Source: an uncultured Colwellia sp. (lineage in GTDB: Bacteria > Pseudomonadota > Gammaproteobacteria > Enterobacterales > Alteromonadaceae). From it: 33,078 nt of DNA. Position 1 is the stretch's first letter. Every line of letters begins with the position of its first letter. Location of the stretch: assembly GCA_913063325.1 (NCBI GenBank), contig CAJXYE010000056.1, forward strand, positions 1-33,078, read 5' to 3'. The notes under the pieces were generated by a model. It made no database searches. It had not been told where the DNA came from and saw nothing but the letters and a program-made list of their open reading frames with translations. Positions 8,890-17,861 of the stretch are shown here, in pieces. The translations under genes and the position numbers were made by a program.

Positions 8890-8918
8890 CTCGCAATTTT
8901 AAGTGGTTTGCGTATAAT
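8890..8918 (+). promoter_or_regulatory. Candidate sigma70 promoter for yibN-grxC-secB-gpsA
   Basis: A perfect TATAAT lies at 8913-8918. The hexamer 17 bases upstream (CTCGCA, 8890-8895) is a weak -35 match. Transcription would start near 8925, giving a leader of about 30 bases before yibN. The -10 is seen directly; the promoter call is inferred. Confidence 0.55.
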
Positions 8919-8955
8919 GTGCCGATTCGAAATTTGATAAAACGGTCTTTTATTT

Positions 8956-9381
8956 ATGGAACAATTAATTACTTTTGCAAGCAGTAATGGCATGCTGAGC
9001 GCGGTTTGGGTTGCCCTAGTGGTGATGATTATCGTAACAACAATCAAAATGAAAATGTCACCAATTAAACAAATTAGTACGCAAGACTTAACTTTTTTAA
9101 TGAACAGAGAAGAAGGTGTTGCGCTTGATATCCGTAAGGAAAATGAATTTAAAGCGGGACATATCCTCGATTCAATCAGCTTGTCTAGTGAAAAAATAAA
9201 GAAAAATGGCCTATCTAGTCTTGAAAAACATAAAGACAAGCCCATCATTGTAGTATGTGCTGCGGGTATGAGTGCGGTACAAATTGCTAATGATTTGCAT
9301 AAAGAAGGTTTTACTCGTGTTAGCGTACTTAAAGGTGGCATGAACAGTTGGACTGGCGCAGGCTTACCTGTCGCTAAATAG
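8956..9381 (+). CDS. yibN: Membrane-anchored rhodanese-like protein YibN
   Basis: A 141-residue protein with one N-terminal membrane helix (about 13-31) and a single rhodanese domain facing the cytosol. The active-site loop is VVCAAGMSA with Cys101, and the family motif DIRKENEFKAGHI lies at 58-70. Single-domain rhodaneses carry persulfide sulfur; the specific acceptor of YibN is not established. It starts the plus-strand group yibN-grxC-secB-gpsA, the same order as in E. coli, and diverges from gpmI. Pairing with glutaredoxin suggests a link to thiol or sulfur handling, but that is inference. Confidence 0.9.
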   Translation: MEQLITFASSNGMLSAVWVALVVMIIVTTIKMKMSPIKQISTQDLTFLMNREEGVALDIRKENEFKAGHILDSISLSSEKIKKNGLSSLEKHKDKPIIVVCAAGMSAVQIANDLHKEGFTRVSVLKGGMNSWTGAGLPVAK

Positions 9382-9437
9382 CGCACCTGTTACAATTTTC
9401 GTTATCCATTAAAATAAGTAAACAAAGAGTGATATAC

Positions 9438-9698
9438 ATGGCTAAAGTTGAAATATATACCAAAGCATACTGCCCTTATTGTACTCATGCGCTTGCCTTA
9501 CTGAAGAATAAGTCGGTTGATTACAAAGAAATTAAGATTGATGGCGATATGGCTATGCGTAGCACCATGATCGAACGTAGCAATGGTGGTTATACAGTGC
9601 CACAGATATTTATTAATGATGTTCTTGTTGGCGGTTGCGATGAGTTAGTCGCCTTAGAAAGAGGCAATCAGTTAGATGCGCTTCTCGACGTTAAATAA
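9438..9698 (+). CDS. grxC: Glutaredoxin 3
   Basis: An 86-residue glutaredoxin with the dithiol active site CPYC in KAYCPYCTHA, the TVPQIFI cis-proline segment and the glycine motif GGCDEL. It reduces disulfides and glutathione adducts in the cytosol using glutathione. The ATG at 9438 gives the standard N terminus MAKVEIYTK; an in-frame GTG at 9429 is less likely. It is 56 bases after yibN and 51 before secB, consistent with one operon. Confidence 0.95.
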   Translation: MAKVEIYTKAYCPYCTHALALLKNKSVDYKEIKIDGDMAMRSTMIERSNGGYTVPQIFINDVLVGGCDELVALERGNQLDALLDVK

Positions 9699-9749
9699 TA
9701 CTAATTAATACTAAATTCAATTAGAAAAACTATAATAAAGGAGCCTCTC

Positions 9750-10250
9750 ATGGCTGAAGAAAATCAAGTAGAAAACAATGAAGCAGCAGCACAACAATCT
9801 CCAGAATTCGCTATTCAACGTATTTACACAAAAGATGTTTCTTTTGAAACTCCTAATTCTCCTGCTGTATTCCAGTTAGATTGGAAGCCAGAGATAAAAT
9901 TAGACCTTGATACGCGCTCAACTAAGTTAGCTGATAATACTTATGAAGTTGTTTTATCGGTAACAGTTACCGCTACAGTGGAAGATAAAACTGCCTTTTT
10001 AGCTGAAGTACAGCAAGCCGGTATTTTTACTATTGGTAACTTACCTGAAGCTCAATTAGCTCATACTATTGGTGCATTTTGTCCAACGACATTGTTCCCA
10101 TATGCGCGTGAAACAGTAGCAAGTTTAGTAAACCGTGGCTCTTTCCCACAATTCAACTTAACACCAGTTAACTTTGAAGGTTTATATGCTTCTTATGTAC
10201 AGCAACGTGCAACACAGGAAAATGCTCCACAAAGCAGCGAAACACACTAG
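9750..10250 (+). CDS. secB: Protein-export chaperone SecB
   Basis: A 166-residue cytosolic chaperone that works as a tetramer, holds preproteins unfolded and hands them to SecA. Recognisable segments are [19 protein letters not shown] near the N terminus, the [14 protein letters not shown] strand, GIFTIGNL and the conserved LFPYARE. The acidic Gln-rich N terminus and variable tail are normal for the family. AAGGAG lies six to seven bases before the ATG, one of the best ribosome binding sites in the window. It lies between grxC and gpsA, the standard gammaproteobacterial order. Confidence 0.97.
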   Translation: MAEENQVENNEAAAQQSPEFAIQRIYTKDVSFETPNSPAVFQLDWKPEIKLDLDTRSTKLADNTYEVVLSVTVTATVEDKTAFLAEVQQAGIFTIGNLPEAQLAHTIGAFCPTTLFPYARETVASLVNRGSFPQFNLTPVNFEGLYASYVQQRATQENAPQSSETH

Positions 10251-10292
10251 TCATAATACCGACAATAACACTAGCTTATAAGTAGGTTGTAT

Positions 10293-11297
10293 ATGTCTTT
10301 AGCTGCAAAAATAACAGTGCTGGGTGCCGGATCTTATGGCACCGCTTTAGCAATTTGTTTAGCCAGAAATGGTCATAAAACCCTGTTGTGGGGACGTGAT
10401 GAAAATCATGTTGCTGTGATGGCGCAAGATAGAGAAAATAACAAGTATCTTGCAGACTGCCCTTTCCCTGAAAATTTGACGGTTGAAGCTGATTTATCAA
10501 AATCGGTACAAGCGAGTGATAATATTTTAGTGGTAGTGCCCAGTCATGCGTTTGCTGACATGCTTAAACAAATTAAGCCAATGTTAACCGCTAATGCTAA
10601 AATTGCTTGGGCAACTAAAGGACTCGATCCTGAAACTGGTGATTTATTACAAAACGTTGCAAGAACAGTGCTCGGTAATAACGTGTCTTTAGCTGTTTTA
10701 TCCGGGCCTACGTTTGCTAAAGAAATGGCGTCAGGTTTACCCACGGCTATTTCGTTATCTTCTGAGGATGATGAGTTTGTTGCTGAATTATCGGACTTAT
10801 TACACTGTGAAAAACGTTTTCGAGTTTACTCTAATAAAGACTTTATTGGCGTACAACTCGGCGGAGCGGTTAAGAATGTAGTCGCTATTGCCGCAGGTAT
10901 AGCTGATGGCATTGGCTTTGGTGCTAATGCGCGTACCGCATTAATTACCAGAGGGTTAGCTGAAATGACCCGCCTAGGTTTAGCATTAAATGCTGAGCCA
11001 GCGACCTTTATGGGCATGGCAGGTTTAGGTGACTTGGTTTTGACTTGCACGGACAATCAATCGCGTAATCGTCGGTTTGGTTTGGCGTTAGGTCATGGCA
11101 GTGAAGTTGAACAAGCTATTACTGATATTGGTCAAGTCGTTGAGGGTTATAGAAACACCAAAGAAGTCTATATGCTTGCTCAGCGACATGGTGTTGAAAT
11201 GCCAATTGTTGAACAAGTATATCAAGTTCTTTATCGCGGAAAAGATGCAAAGTTGGCTGCGGCTGATTTATTATCACGTGATAAGAAATTTGAATAA
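10293..11297 (+). CDS. gpsA: Glycerol-3-phosphate dehydrogenase [NAD(P)+]
   Basis: A 334-residue cytosolic enzyme that reduces dihydroxyacetone phosphate to sn-glycerol 3-phosphate, the first precursor of phospholipids. The N-terminal Rossmann motif is [10 protein letters not shown]. Further conserved parts are SGPTFAKE, the catalytic lysine region [13 protein letters not shown], and [12 protein letters not shown] 10293 has AGG six bases upstream; an in-frame TTG at 10287 is less likely. It is the last gene of the yibN operon and is followed by a strong terminator. The cysE gene often found next to it in enterobacteria is absent here. Confidence 0.97.
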   Translation: MSLAAKITVLGAGSYGTALAICLARNGHKTLLWGRDENHVAVMAQDRENNKYLADCPFPENLTVEADLSKSVQASDNILVVVPSHAFADMLKQIKPMLTANAKIAWATKGLDPETGDLLQNVARTVLGNNVSLAVLSGPTFAKEMASGLPTAISLSSEDDEFVAELSDLLHCEKRFRVYSNKDFIGVQLGGAVKNVVAIAAGIADGIGFGANARTALITRGLAEMTRLGLALNAEPATFMGMAGLGDLVLTCTDNQSRNRRFGLALGHGSEVEQAITDIGQVVEGYRNTKEVYMLAQRHGVEMPIVEQVYQVLYRGKDAKLAAADLLSRDKKFE

Positions 11298-11333
11298 TAT
11301 CTTTAGATTATAAAGATATTTACTTAAAGAATG

Positions 11334-11373
11334 ACTGTAAATCGAAGGCTAAGGCTCTTGATTTACAGTTTTT
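11334..11373 (+). terminator. Intrinsic terminator of the yibN-gpsA operon
   Basis: Arms ACTGTAAATC and GATTTACAGT (11334-11343 and 11360-11369) pair over ten bases with a 16-base loop, followed by a run of five T. A second AT-rich hairpin just upstream (ATATCTTTA/TAAAGATAT, 11297-11319) begins at the gpsA stop codon. Confidence 0.8.
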
Positions 11374-11409
11374 CCAACATTACCTTCCTAAATAATTATT
11401 CCAAACTTT

Positions 11410-11874
11410 TTATACCGCGTTAGGAAAACCTAACTGACGCCATGCATCGTAAACAATTACTGCTGCAGCGTTTGACAAATTCATGCTACGGCTTTCTTTT
11501 AGCATTGGAATTCTAATCTTGTCTTCATCAGGGATCTGTACACGAACCTCTTCAGGCAATCCTGCGGTTTCTGAACCGAATAATAAATAATCACCTACTT
11601 CAAAAGTGACATCACCATAGAAATTGTTAGTTTTTGTGGTAATAGCTAATACTCTTTTAGGCTGTTCTTTATCAATGAAAGCATTAAAGTTAGCATGTCG
11701 CTTTATCGCTGCAAATTCATGATAATCTAAACCGGCACGACGGAGTTTTTTATCGTCTAAATCAAAACCTAATGGCTCTATCAAATGTAAACGAAAGCCT
11801 GAATTTGCGCATAAGCGAATTATATTACCGGTATTTGGTGGGATTTGTGGTTGAAAAAGAACAACATCTAGCAT
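11410..11874 (-). CDS. trmL: tRNA (cytidine/uridine-34-2'-O)-methyltransferase TrmL
   Basis: A 154-residue SPOUT-class methyltransferase that methylates the wobble ribose of certain leucine tRNAs using S-adenosylmethionine. The N terminus [18 protein letters not shown] and the C-terminal trefoil-knot motifs [17 protein letters not shown] and [10 protein letters not shown] are complete. The start at ATG 11874 (MLDVVLF) aligns with known family N termini; ATG codons at 11883 and 11886 are possible. It converges on gpsA and diverges from the metal transporter gene. In E. coli trmL lies in the same neighbourhood, so synteny supports the call. Confidence 0.94.
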   Translation of the reverse strand: MLDVVLFQPQIPPNTGNIIRLCANSGFRLHLIEPLGFDLDDKKLRRAGLDYHEFAAIKRHANFNAFIDKEQPKRVLAITTKTNNFYGDVTFEVGDYLLFGSETAGLPEEVRVQIPDEDKIRIPMLKESRSMNLSNAAAVIVYDAWRQLGFPNAV

Positions 11875-12166
11875 AACAATCATCATGTGATAAAATTTTT
11901 GTTATTATATACCCGTTATCAATCAAAGTGCAGGATTTCAGTGGGAATTACAATGGCTTTAGGCGAGAAGAATAATTTAAGTATAGTTATTCTATGGTTT
12001 GATTATTTAACACGGTATAAAGTCATTTAAAATCCATCAAAGAAGTGTTTGAACAACATCATTTCGTCACAGCGCCTTGACTTGAAATTGCTCACGCACT
12101 CTGAAACATATATATAGATAATTAACGGATATTACTTTCTGTTTACAATTTTCCAAGGATTTAGCG
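11875..12166. other. Spacer between trmL and the metal transporter gene
   Basis: About 290 bases without a convincing gene. A 25-codon frame begins at ATG 11953 but has no recognisable product. The stretch around 12063-12107 is richer in G and C than its AT-rich surroundings, which is unusual for a spacer here. AT-rich TATATATAG at about 12109-12117 may be part of the transporter promoter, but no matching -35 is clear. Confidence 0.4.
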
Positions 12167-13072
12167 ATGACTACAAAAAATTCAGCAGACGATTATGCTT
12201 TTTGGGTGCGATTAGCGGCTATATTTTCAACCTCAATAGCTTTAATCTTAGTGGTAATTAAGCTTTATGCTTGGTTGGTCACTGACTCTAGCGCTATGCT
12301 TGCTTCAACTACTGATTCAGTTTTAGATTTATTTGCATCAATTATGAGCATTGTTATTTTACGCTTTGCCTTAGCTCCTGCAGATAAAGAGCACAGTTTT
12401 GGTCATGGTAAAGCTGAAAGCTTGGCTGGCTTAGTGCAAGCCTCGTTTGTACTTGGCTCTGCCATTATACTCATTTTCAGTGGGGTTTCTCGGGTACTTA
12501 ACCCACAAGTGATCGTGCAAAGTGAAGTTGCTATTTGGGTCACTATCATCTCTATTGCCTTAACCCTCATCTTAGTTGCCTTTCAGCGATACGTTATAAA
12601 GCGTACAGGCTCTATTATCATCAGTGGTGATGCATTGCATTATCAATCTGATTTATTCCTCAATTTAGGCGTTTTAGCAGCAATTATTTTGAGTCAGGGT
12701 ATATGGTTACATGCCGATGGTGTTTTCACTATATTAGTCGCTCTTTATCTAGTCTTTGGCGCGGGTCAAATTATGGTACAAAGTGTTTCTCAGCTAATGG
12801 ATAGTGAGTTGAGTGACGAAGAGTTAGCGCAAATAAAATCGATTGTTTTGGCACATGAACAAGCTAAAGGCATTCATGAGTTACGCACACGACAATCGGG
12901 TGCTCAGAAGTTCATTCAATTTCATTTGGAATTAAATGACAACTTGTCTTTATTAGAGGCTCATAGCATAGGTGATGAAATTGAAGCCGGAATTTGTAGT
13001 GCTTTTACGCCGTGTGAAGTATTTATTCACCATGATCCCAGCTCGGTAGTGCAAAACGAGCAATCAAAATAA
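12167..13072 (+). CDS. fieF: Cation diffusion facilitator (FieF-like metal efflux transporter)
   Basis: A 301-residue inner-membrane CDF transporter with six predicted helices and a C-terminal cytosolic domain. Metal-site residues of the FieF/YiiP type are visible: DSVLD in the second helix and HYQSD in the fifth. The loop motif HSFGHGKAE follows the second helix, and the C-terminal domain holds EVFIHHDP. Such proteins export divalent metals (iron or zinc) by proton antiport. AAGGA lies eight bases before the ATG. The gene stands alone, with trmL divergent and the lipase convergent. The family is certain; the preferred metal cannot be read from the sequence. Confidence 0.92.
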   Translation: MTTKNSADDYAFWVRLAAIFSTSIALILVVIKLYAWLVTDSSAMLASTTDSVLDLFASIMSIVILRFALAPADKEHSFGHGKAESLAGLVQASFVLGSAIILIFSGVSRVLNPQVIVQSEVAIWVTIISIALTLILVAFQRYVIKRTGSIIISGDALHYQSDLFLNLGVLAAIILSQGIWLHADGVFTILVALYLVFGAGQIMVQSVSQLMDSELSDEELAQIKSIVLAHEQAKGIHELRTRQSGAQKFIQFHLELNDNLSLLEAHSIGDEIEAGICSAFTPCEVFIHHDPSSVVQNEQSK

Positions 13073-13083
13073 ATAATCCAATT

Positions 13084-13097
13084 TTAGTCGCGACTAA
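13084..13097. repeat. Perfect 14-bp palindrome between convergent genes
   Basis: TTAGTCGCGACTAA lies in the 69-base gap between the transporter and lipase stop codons. It has no loop or T-run, so it is not an obvious terminator; it could be a protein-binding site or chance. Confidence 0.4.
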
Positions 13098-13141
13098 TCA
13101 ACAGCTACTGAAATTTATTTATTATTTTAAAGTGCGAGTGG

Positions 13142-14146
13142 TTAATTGTGCTGTTGAAACCAAGTAATGCTTTGGGCTATTGCTTTGTCTCTATAATCAT
13201 CGACTTCAAAAAATAATTCATGGAAAGCGTCATCAATTCTACTGGGGAGTCCGTTTGGGCAAGATTGCGGGTGTATAGCATGTAACTGCAGGCAAAAATC
13301 ATTTTGTGCTTGCTGGCAAACAACAATATCACCACCAGCTTGTAGTAATAATATAGGCGTTTTAAGTTGAGGGAGTTTAGCAAAAATCTCTTTTTGAGCA
13401 ATTATACTCTGTGCTAACCAGTGACTGGTCACTCCGCCCAATTGTATTGTTTTATTTTTTTTGTACAATTCGACAAAGTGTTGATAGCGATTTGGAGAAT
13501 GAGTAAGCTTATTATCTGCAAAGAGAGTTGGTGAATAGTTTTTTTGGCCCAAAAAATACCAAGGGTTATCGCGGGTGATATTGTTGAGGAACAACTTAGT
13601 AGCGAGCAATAGCTTAGCTATGTTTTGTGGTAAAAATCCAGCATTAAACCCTAGCATGGGCGATGATATAACGGCAGCTTTGATTGCATTCGGAGAGTCC
13701 TGCATAAAGCGGGTTGCAATGGCACCCCCCATTGAATGTGCTAATAAGTATGGTTTTTCTGAAGTATGCTGAGTAACGATTTTTTCAATGAGGTACTGAA
13801 AATCTTCAACATAATCTTGGAACTTATTAACATAACCTTTGTGTAAATTTGGGAGTAGTCGACCTGATAACCCTTGACCTCTATGGTCAATAATAAAAAT
13901 ATTATACCCTTGGCGGTATAAATCAAATGCAAGTTCTTGGTACTTCAAATAACTTTCACATCGACCGGGTACAACGACTATTGTAGGAAGCCCAGCCTCG
14001 CCCTGCATAAATTGTGCGTAGTGTATGCTTACTTGATCCCTCCCCAAGAATGAATTAAATAACCCTCCATTCCAAAAGCTATTTAACTTATCTTGTAGGT
14101 GATTATTGGAGATAACTTCAGAATTAAATGGAGAGCAGTTACTCAC
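13142..14146 (-). CDS. Alpha/beta hydrolase, PldB-like lysophospholipase
   Basis: A 334-residue alpha/beta hydrolase resembling lysophospholipase L2 (PldB). The nucleophile elbow is LLAHSMGGAIA with Ser138; the acid and base are probably Asp273 (AGGDIVV) and His309 (DDAFHELFFE), and DHRGQGLSGR (87-96) follows the oxyanion strand. E. coli PldB hydrolyses lysophospholipids at the inner membrane; the same role here is inferred. There is no signal peptide. The start is a GTG with AAGGGG six bases upstream, which decides the start. It follows the M56 peptidase gene by 126 bases on the same strand, probably as a separate unit. Confidence 0.85.
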   Translation of the reverse strand: MSNCSPFNSEVISNNHLQDKLNSFWNGGLFNSFLGRDQVSIHYAQFMQGEAGLPTIVVVPGRCESYLKYQELAFDLYRQGYNIFIIDHRGQGLSGRLLPNLHKGYVNKFQDYVEDFQYLIEKIVTQHTSEKPYLLAHSMGGAIATRFMQDSPNAIKAAVISSPMLGFNAGFLPQNIAKLLLATKLFLNNITRDNPWYFLGQKNYSPTLFADNKLTHSPNRYQHFVELYKKNKTIQLGGVTSHWLAQSIIAQKEIFAKLPQLKTPILLLQAGGDIVVCQQAQNDFCLQLHAIHPQSCPNGLPSRIDDAFHELFFEVDDYRDKAIAQSITWFQQHN

Positions 14147-14272
14147 AAAGAGCCCCTTAAATAGCGTTTATAAATATGGATTTTGTAAGTTGATAAAGAT
14201 AAAAATATTCAAGAAAATATAGAGTTAAGATTAGCGCAATTTAAGTGTTATTTTCTTAGAAAATAGTGAAAA

Positions 14273-16393
14273 CTAAGTCTGAAGGCTAAAAGAGAATATT
14301 TTGGTCATCTTACTTTCAACTTTACGGTTATCTTTTATTGCTGGGCTAAATCGCCACTTTCGAATAGCTGATCGAATAGCAGATTTGAAATAAATAAGCT
14401 TACTTTGCTGAGCAAAGTTAATATCTTTAACTTTTCCATTGCGGCCTATAGTGAAGTCTACTTTGACTTCCATTTCAATACCACGACGTTTTGCAAGGCT
14501 TGGATATATTGGACTGGTGGAATTAAGTAATTTAGCTCTAAATGAGCGGGGTGTTTTTAATACTTCTAATGCGGACTGTTCTATTTCTATTGATTTTAAC
14601 GACAGGTACTTCTCTGTTTTAACGGCGTGAGAGGCTTGATACAATTCGTTTGGCGAAGCGAGATTATTAATTTCTTGGCTATAAGCAAGTTGGCGATAAG
14701 GGTCTTCTTTGATACTTAAGCCTTTCTTATATGCGAGGCTTAATTGCTGACTATTTTCTTGAGGTACGTTTGCTACGGCTGTTTGGGTATTAAGTAGTAC
14801 TGTGCTAATGACCGGAAGCCCTACTGGACTTTTCGGCTTTTTAAAAGATAACTTCTGTACCTTAGCGATAGGCGGTAAGTTTTTGTCAACGTGAACTATG
14901 TCTATTTTTTCTGGTGTTACTTGAGCTGTTTCACTGCGTTTAGCTAGTGTAGGTACTTCTTGACTAGCTTGTACTTCCTTAAGCTCAGCTCCAACTCTTT
15001 TATCTTCATTATTTATTGTTGCAGGCTGACTGTGGATACTTGTATCTTCTGTTATGTTCAGGCTGGTTTGAAGGGGGCTTAGCTTTATAGGCTCAACAAT
15101 AGCAGCCGATAGTTCTATTTCATTTTCGCTTAATAAGGTAGAGCTACTCTGTTTTTTTTCTACCTCGATAAGTGAATTATGAGGGTAGGTATTTTGACGA
15201 CCGAGTAATTGCTGAGCTATAGAGTCCTTTTTAAGGATTGTAACCTGATTATCAGTAGCCTTATCGAACCCTATTGATGTTACAGCAGCATTAATAATAC
15301 TCTTGCTTACCGTTGTATTGTTCTGCCATGGGAATTGATTGTTCACTTGTTGAGCAAAAGGCATAGTTAATAATTGATTAATGCTCAGTAATGTTAAGGC
15401 CAAAAGTAGGCTCAATGCTGCGAGCCATTTGCTGGTGTTATTCGCCGGTGCACAATGATGGTCGACTAATCTAAGCACTCTGGCTTTTAAGTCACCGCCT
15501 GAAGCAGCCATTGCCATGGTAGGAATGGTATGCAAGTGATTTTTAGAACATAACGAAGCGGTATCAGTTAACGTATGAGCGTATGCAATTGCATCACCAC
15601 AATGTTCTACCGCAATGTCATCACTACAATATTCACGTTCGTTACGCATTTGTTTACCAATCCAATGCACACTGGGGTGAAAGAAAAAAAGCAATTCGAT
15701 GAGTGTTTGTAAAAAGTTGACTAAATAATCATGACGGCGAATGTGTGCTAGTTCATGCAATATCAGCATTTCAAGTTGAGCTGAATTTAAGCCTGTCACC
15801 ATAGTAGCTGGTAACAATACCACAGGTTTTAGCCATCCTATTGCCATTGGCACTTCGGCTTTTAGCGAAATAAGTAATTGGGGAGTTTTAGGCAATTTTA
15901 TTTGTTTAGCTAATTCATCAAAACGTGTGGACAGAGCAGCAGAAGGTGCAATGCTCGAATGTAGTGGTAAATTATTGACATTATAAATTTCAATAAGCAG
16001 CTTACTGGCTAATATGGCAATTGTCGCTAACCAAAGTAATGATAGGTATGGTAATGCATAAGCTAAAATTGAGGGTAGTAGCTCCTGATAAGTAAATAAC
16101 GCGTTTTGTTGTGTTAACTCATTAACTAAACTAGTTAGCGGGATAGGGCTGAGATTGCTATTTATACCAGTGCCGGCACCAGGGTATACCATGGTAAAGG
16201 TAAGCACGGCTAGTGTGGCATTTGCTAACATTGCTAACGTTGCGAGGGCGTAACGTAATTTTGATTTACTTGTATCAATTATGAATAATAATGACTTCAA
16301 AATAAGAGCCACCAGTAAACCTTGCCATAAAAAATGCACTAGGGTTAACGATAAGCTGTATAAAAAAGGGCTATTAAATAATTGTTCAAACAT
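14273..16393 (-). CDS. M56 (BlaR1-type) membrane metallopeptidase with TonB-like C-terminal domain
   Basis: A 706-residue protein. The first 345 residues are a BlaR1/MecR1-type M56 peptidase: four membrane helices (about 13-38, 46-68, 110-136, 323-343) and the zinc motif HELAH (213-217) with the third ligand in NEREYCSDD (Glu254). A long low-complexity linker (about 350-610) leads to a C-terminal domain resembling TonB energy transducers: SPIYPSLAKRRG, GKVKDINF and IRKWRFSP. There is no penicillin-binding sensor domain, so this is not a beta-lactam sensor as in staphylococci. It is co-transcribed with the BlaI-type repressor, 13 bases downstream. The peptidase presumably inactivates the repressor on an envelope signal; the signal is unknown. 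Confidence 0.85.
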   Translation of the reverse strand: MFEQLFNSPFLYSLSLTLVHFLWQGLLVALILKSLLFIIDTSKSKLRYALATLAMLANATLAVLTFTMVYPGAGTGINSNLSPIPLTSLVNELTQQNALFTYQELLPSILAYALPYLSLLWLATIAILASKLLIEIYNVNNLPLHSSIAPSAALSTRFDELAKQIKLPKTPQLLISLKAEVPMAIGWLKPVVLLPATMVTGLNSAQLEMLILHELAHIRRHDYLVNFLQTLIELLFFFHPSVHWIGKQMRNEREYCSDDIAVEHCGDAIAYAHTLTDTASLCSKNHLHTIPTMAMAASGGDLKARVLRLVDHHCAPANNTSKWLAALSLLLALTLLSINQLLTMPFAQQVNNQFPWQNNTTVSKSIINAAVTSIGFDKATDNQVTILKKDSIAQQLLGRQNTYPHNSLIEVEKKQSSSTLLSENEIELSAAIVEPIKLSPLQTSLNITEDTSIHSQPATINNEDKRVGAELKEVQASQEVPTLAKRSETAQVTPEKIDIVHVDKNLPPIAKVQKLSFKKPKSPVGLPVISTVLLNTQTAVANVPQENSQQLSLAYKKGLSIKEDPYRQLAYSQEINNLASPNELYQASHAVKTEKYLSLKSIEIEQSALEVLKTPRSFRAKLLNSTSPIYPSLAKRRGIEMEVKVDFTIGRNGKVKDINFAQQSKLIYFKSAIRSAIRKWRFSPAIKDNRKVESKMTKIFSFSLQT

Positions 16394-16406
16394 AGTAAAG
16401 TTTAAT

Positions 16407-16790
16407 TTACTCTTTTTCTAGAGAGTTTAATAACTGGCGAATATCATGTATTTCTTGGTCGCTAGTGGAATCATCGATAGCACGCATCACTAACTTTGAT
16501 GTGGAGCCTCCAAAAGCTTTAGTAATTAAGTCTTTGATAAGTGACGATTGAGTTTGTGTTTGGCTATTAGCTGCAGCATAAACATGAGCTCGATTACTTT
16601 CATCACGGATCACCAGTGATTTTTCATGCATGATTTGCAGTATTTTTAATACAGTAGTATAGCCAGTTTTTTGCGTAATGCTAACTACATCATGGATTTG
16701 CCGTACCGTTGCAGGACCCATATTCCAGAGCACATTGAGTAGAGTTAACTCTGCTTCAGTGGGTTTTACTACAGAAATATCTTGCGCCAT
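16407..16790 (-). CDS. BlaI/MecI/CopY family transcriptional repressor
   Basis: A 127-residue winged-helix repressor of the BlaI family. The DNA-binding half is clear in PTEAELTLLNVLWNMGPATV followed by QIHDVV and GYTTVLKILQIMHEKSLV; the C-terminal half is the dimerisation helix region, normally cleaved by the partner M56 peptidase. AAGGGA lies seven bases before the ATG. It is the first gene of a pair with the M56-TonB protein and very likely controls its own operon through the symmetric sequence just upstream. No beta-lactamase gene is present, so the regulon is unknown. Confidence 0.92.
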   Translation of the reverse strand: MAQDISVVKPTEAELTLLNVLWNMGPATVRQIHDVVSITQKTGYTTVLKILQIMHEKSLVIRDESNRAHVYAAANSQTQTQSSLIKDLITKAFGGSTSKLVMRAIDDSTSDQEIHDIRQLLNSLEKE

Positions 16791-16833
16791 TTACGTATCC
16801 CTTATTTGATAATTATGGTTCTATTATGAATTA

Positions 16834-16886
16834 ATATAAGCTTTTAACTAGATACGAATTAAGTCGTATTTCGTCTTAGCTTATAT
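16834..16886. promoter_or_regulatory. Nested inverted repeats upstream of the BlaI-type gene, candidate operator
   Basis: Inner arms ATACGA and TCGTAT (16852-16857 and 16864-16869) and outer arms ATATAAGCT and AGCTTATAT (16834-16842 and 16878-16886) share nearly the same centre, about 16860. The array lies 44-96 bases upstream of the repressor start codon, where self-regulating BlaI proteins bind. It does not contain the classical TACA/TGTA half-sites, so the assignment is inferred from position and symmetry. Confidence 0.45.
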
Positions 16887-16961
16887 CGAGTACACTAAAT
16901 GAGCAACAGTTTTGTTCTTTGTCTGTCTCTCTATTGTAGTTATTATAGTTATTGTTCAGCT

Positions 16962-17861
16962 CTAGCCTAGTGACGCGTAAGGTTCGCCAAGACGAGTAAC
17001 CGTTCCTGGGCCTGCACCTGGGGTAAAATCATTAATCATTTTAGGTGCAAAGGTACTGACAACGGTCGAGCCGAGCTTAAAACGACCCATTTCATCACCT
17101 TTTGCAAAGGTAATAGCGTCAGTGCCGTTTTTAGGATATTGCCATCTGAAGATGTCTTTACCTGCCGGCGGAGTAATGGTTCCGGCCCAAGTTGTTTCAA
17201 TACTGGCAACAATTGTTGCCCCGACCAAAACCATGGCAAGTTCACCCATGTCAGTATCAAAAATAGCAACAACACGCTCATTTCGAGCAAAAAGATCAGG
17301 TACATTTTGAGCGGTAAGTGGGTTCACTGAAAATAACTCACCAGGAACATAAATCATTTCGCGTAAGGTAGCAGCTATTGGCATGTGAATACGGTGGTAA
17401 TCTTTTGGTGCTAGGTAAATACAAGAAAATTTTCCTCCTTGAAAAGGTGCTGCTGTTTTTTTATCACCACCGAGCAAAGAAGCTAAACTATAGTTGAAAC
17501 CTTTTGCTTGAATAAGTTGACCGTCAATAATGTCACCTTGTTGGCTTATAGCACCATCTACCGGATAACATAGGGTCTTCTCATTATCATCAATGGTTCT
17601 AGCTTCTTCTTCTAATTCACGGGTGAAAAAATCATTAAAAGTATCAAAGTCACTCGCCTTTTTAAGCTTTGCTTCGTTCATGTTAATGCCATAAGCCTTA
17701 ATAAACATGCTGATAAGCTTAGTGGTTAACCAACCCATTTTTGCAGCAGCTAACTTGCCGACTAAACGTGAAATGGCATGTTTAGGCATGATGTACTGAA
17801 AGGTGATTTTAATTGTATCGCTTAAACTATTTTTTGAAGACACTCGTTTTTCCTTAATCAT
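16962..17861 (-). CDS. psd: Phosphatidylserine decarboxylase proenzyme
   Basis: A 299-residue inner-membrane enzyme that converts phosphatidylserine to phosphatidylethanolamine. The self-cleavage site LGST (263-266) yields the pyruvoyl group from Ser265. [19 protein letters not shown] and [11 protein letters not shown] carry the other conserved residues. Length is typical of proteobacterial enzymes. The ATG at 17861 overlaps the end of rsgA by eight bases, suggesting translational coupling; an in-frame GTG at 17843 has a much better ribosome binding site (AAGGA, seven bases away) and may be the real start. The rsgA-psd order is shared with E. coli. Together with gpsA it represents phospholipid synthesis in this window. 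Confidence 0.96.
   Translation of the reverse strand: MIKEKRVSSKNSLSDTIKITFQYIMPKHAISRLVGKLAAAKMGWLTTKLISMFIKAYGINMNEAKLKKASDFDTFNDFFTRELEEEARTIDDNEKTLCYPVDGAISQQGDIIDGQLIQAKGFNYSLASLLGGDKKTAAPFQGGKFSCIYLAPKDYHRIHMPIAATLREMIYVPGELFSVNPLTAQNVPDLFARNERVVAIFDTDMGELAMVLVGATIVASIETTWAGTITPPAGKDIFRWQYPKNGTDAITFAKGDEMGRFKLGSTVVSTFAPKMINDFTPGAGPGTVTRLGEPYASLG

Noticed and set aside
8829..9386. Long minus-strand open frame opposite yibN
   Set aside because: It is the shadow of the rhodanese gene, whose coding is certain from its active-site motif, and the translated sequence shows no known family.
9732..9737. TATAAT just before secB as a promoter
   Set aside because: It lies about 12 bases before the start codon, so transcription would begin at or within the ribosome binding site; secB is more simply part of the operon.
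14273..16790. Reading the BlaI/M56 pair as a beta-lactam resistance system
   Set aside because: The M56 protein has no penicillin-binding sensor domain and no beta-lactamase gene is present; the TonB-like domain points to another signal.
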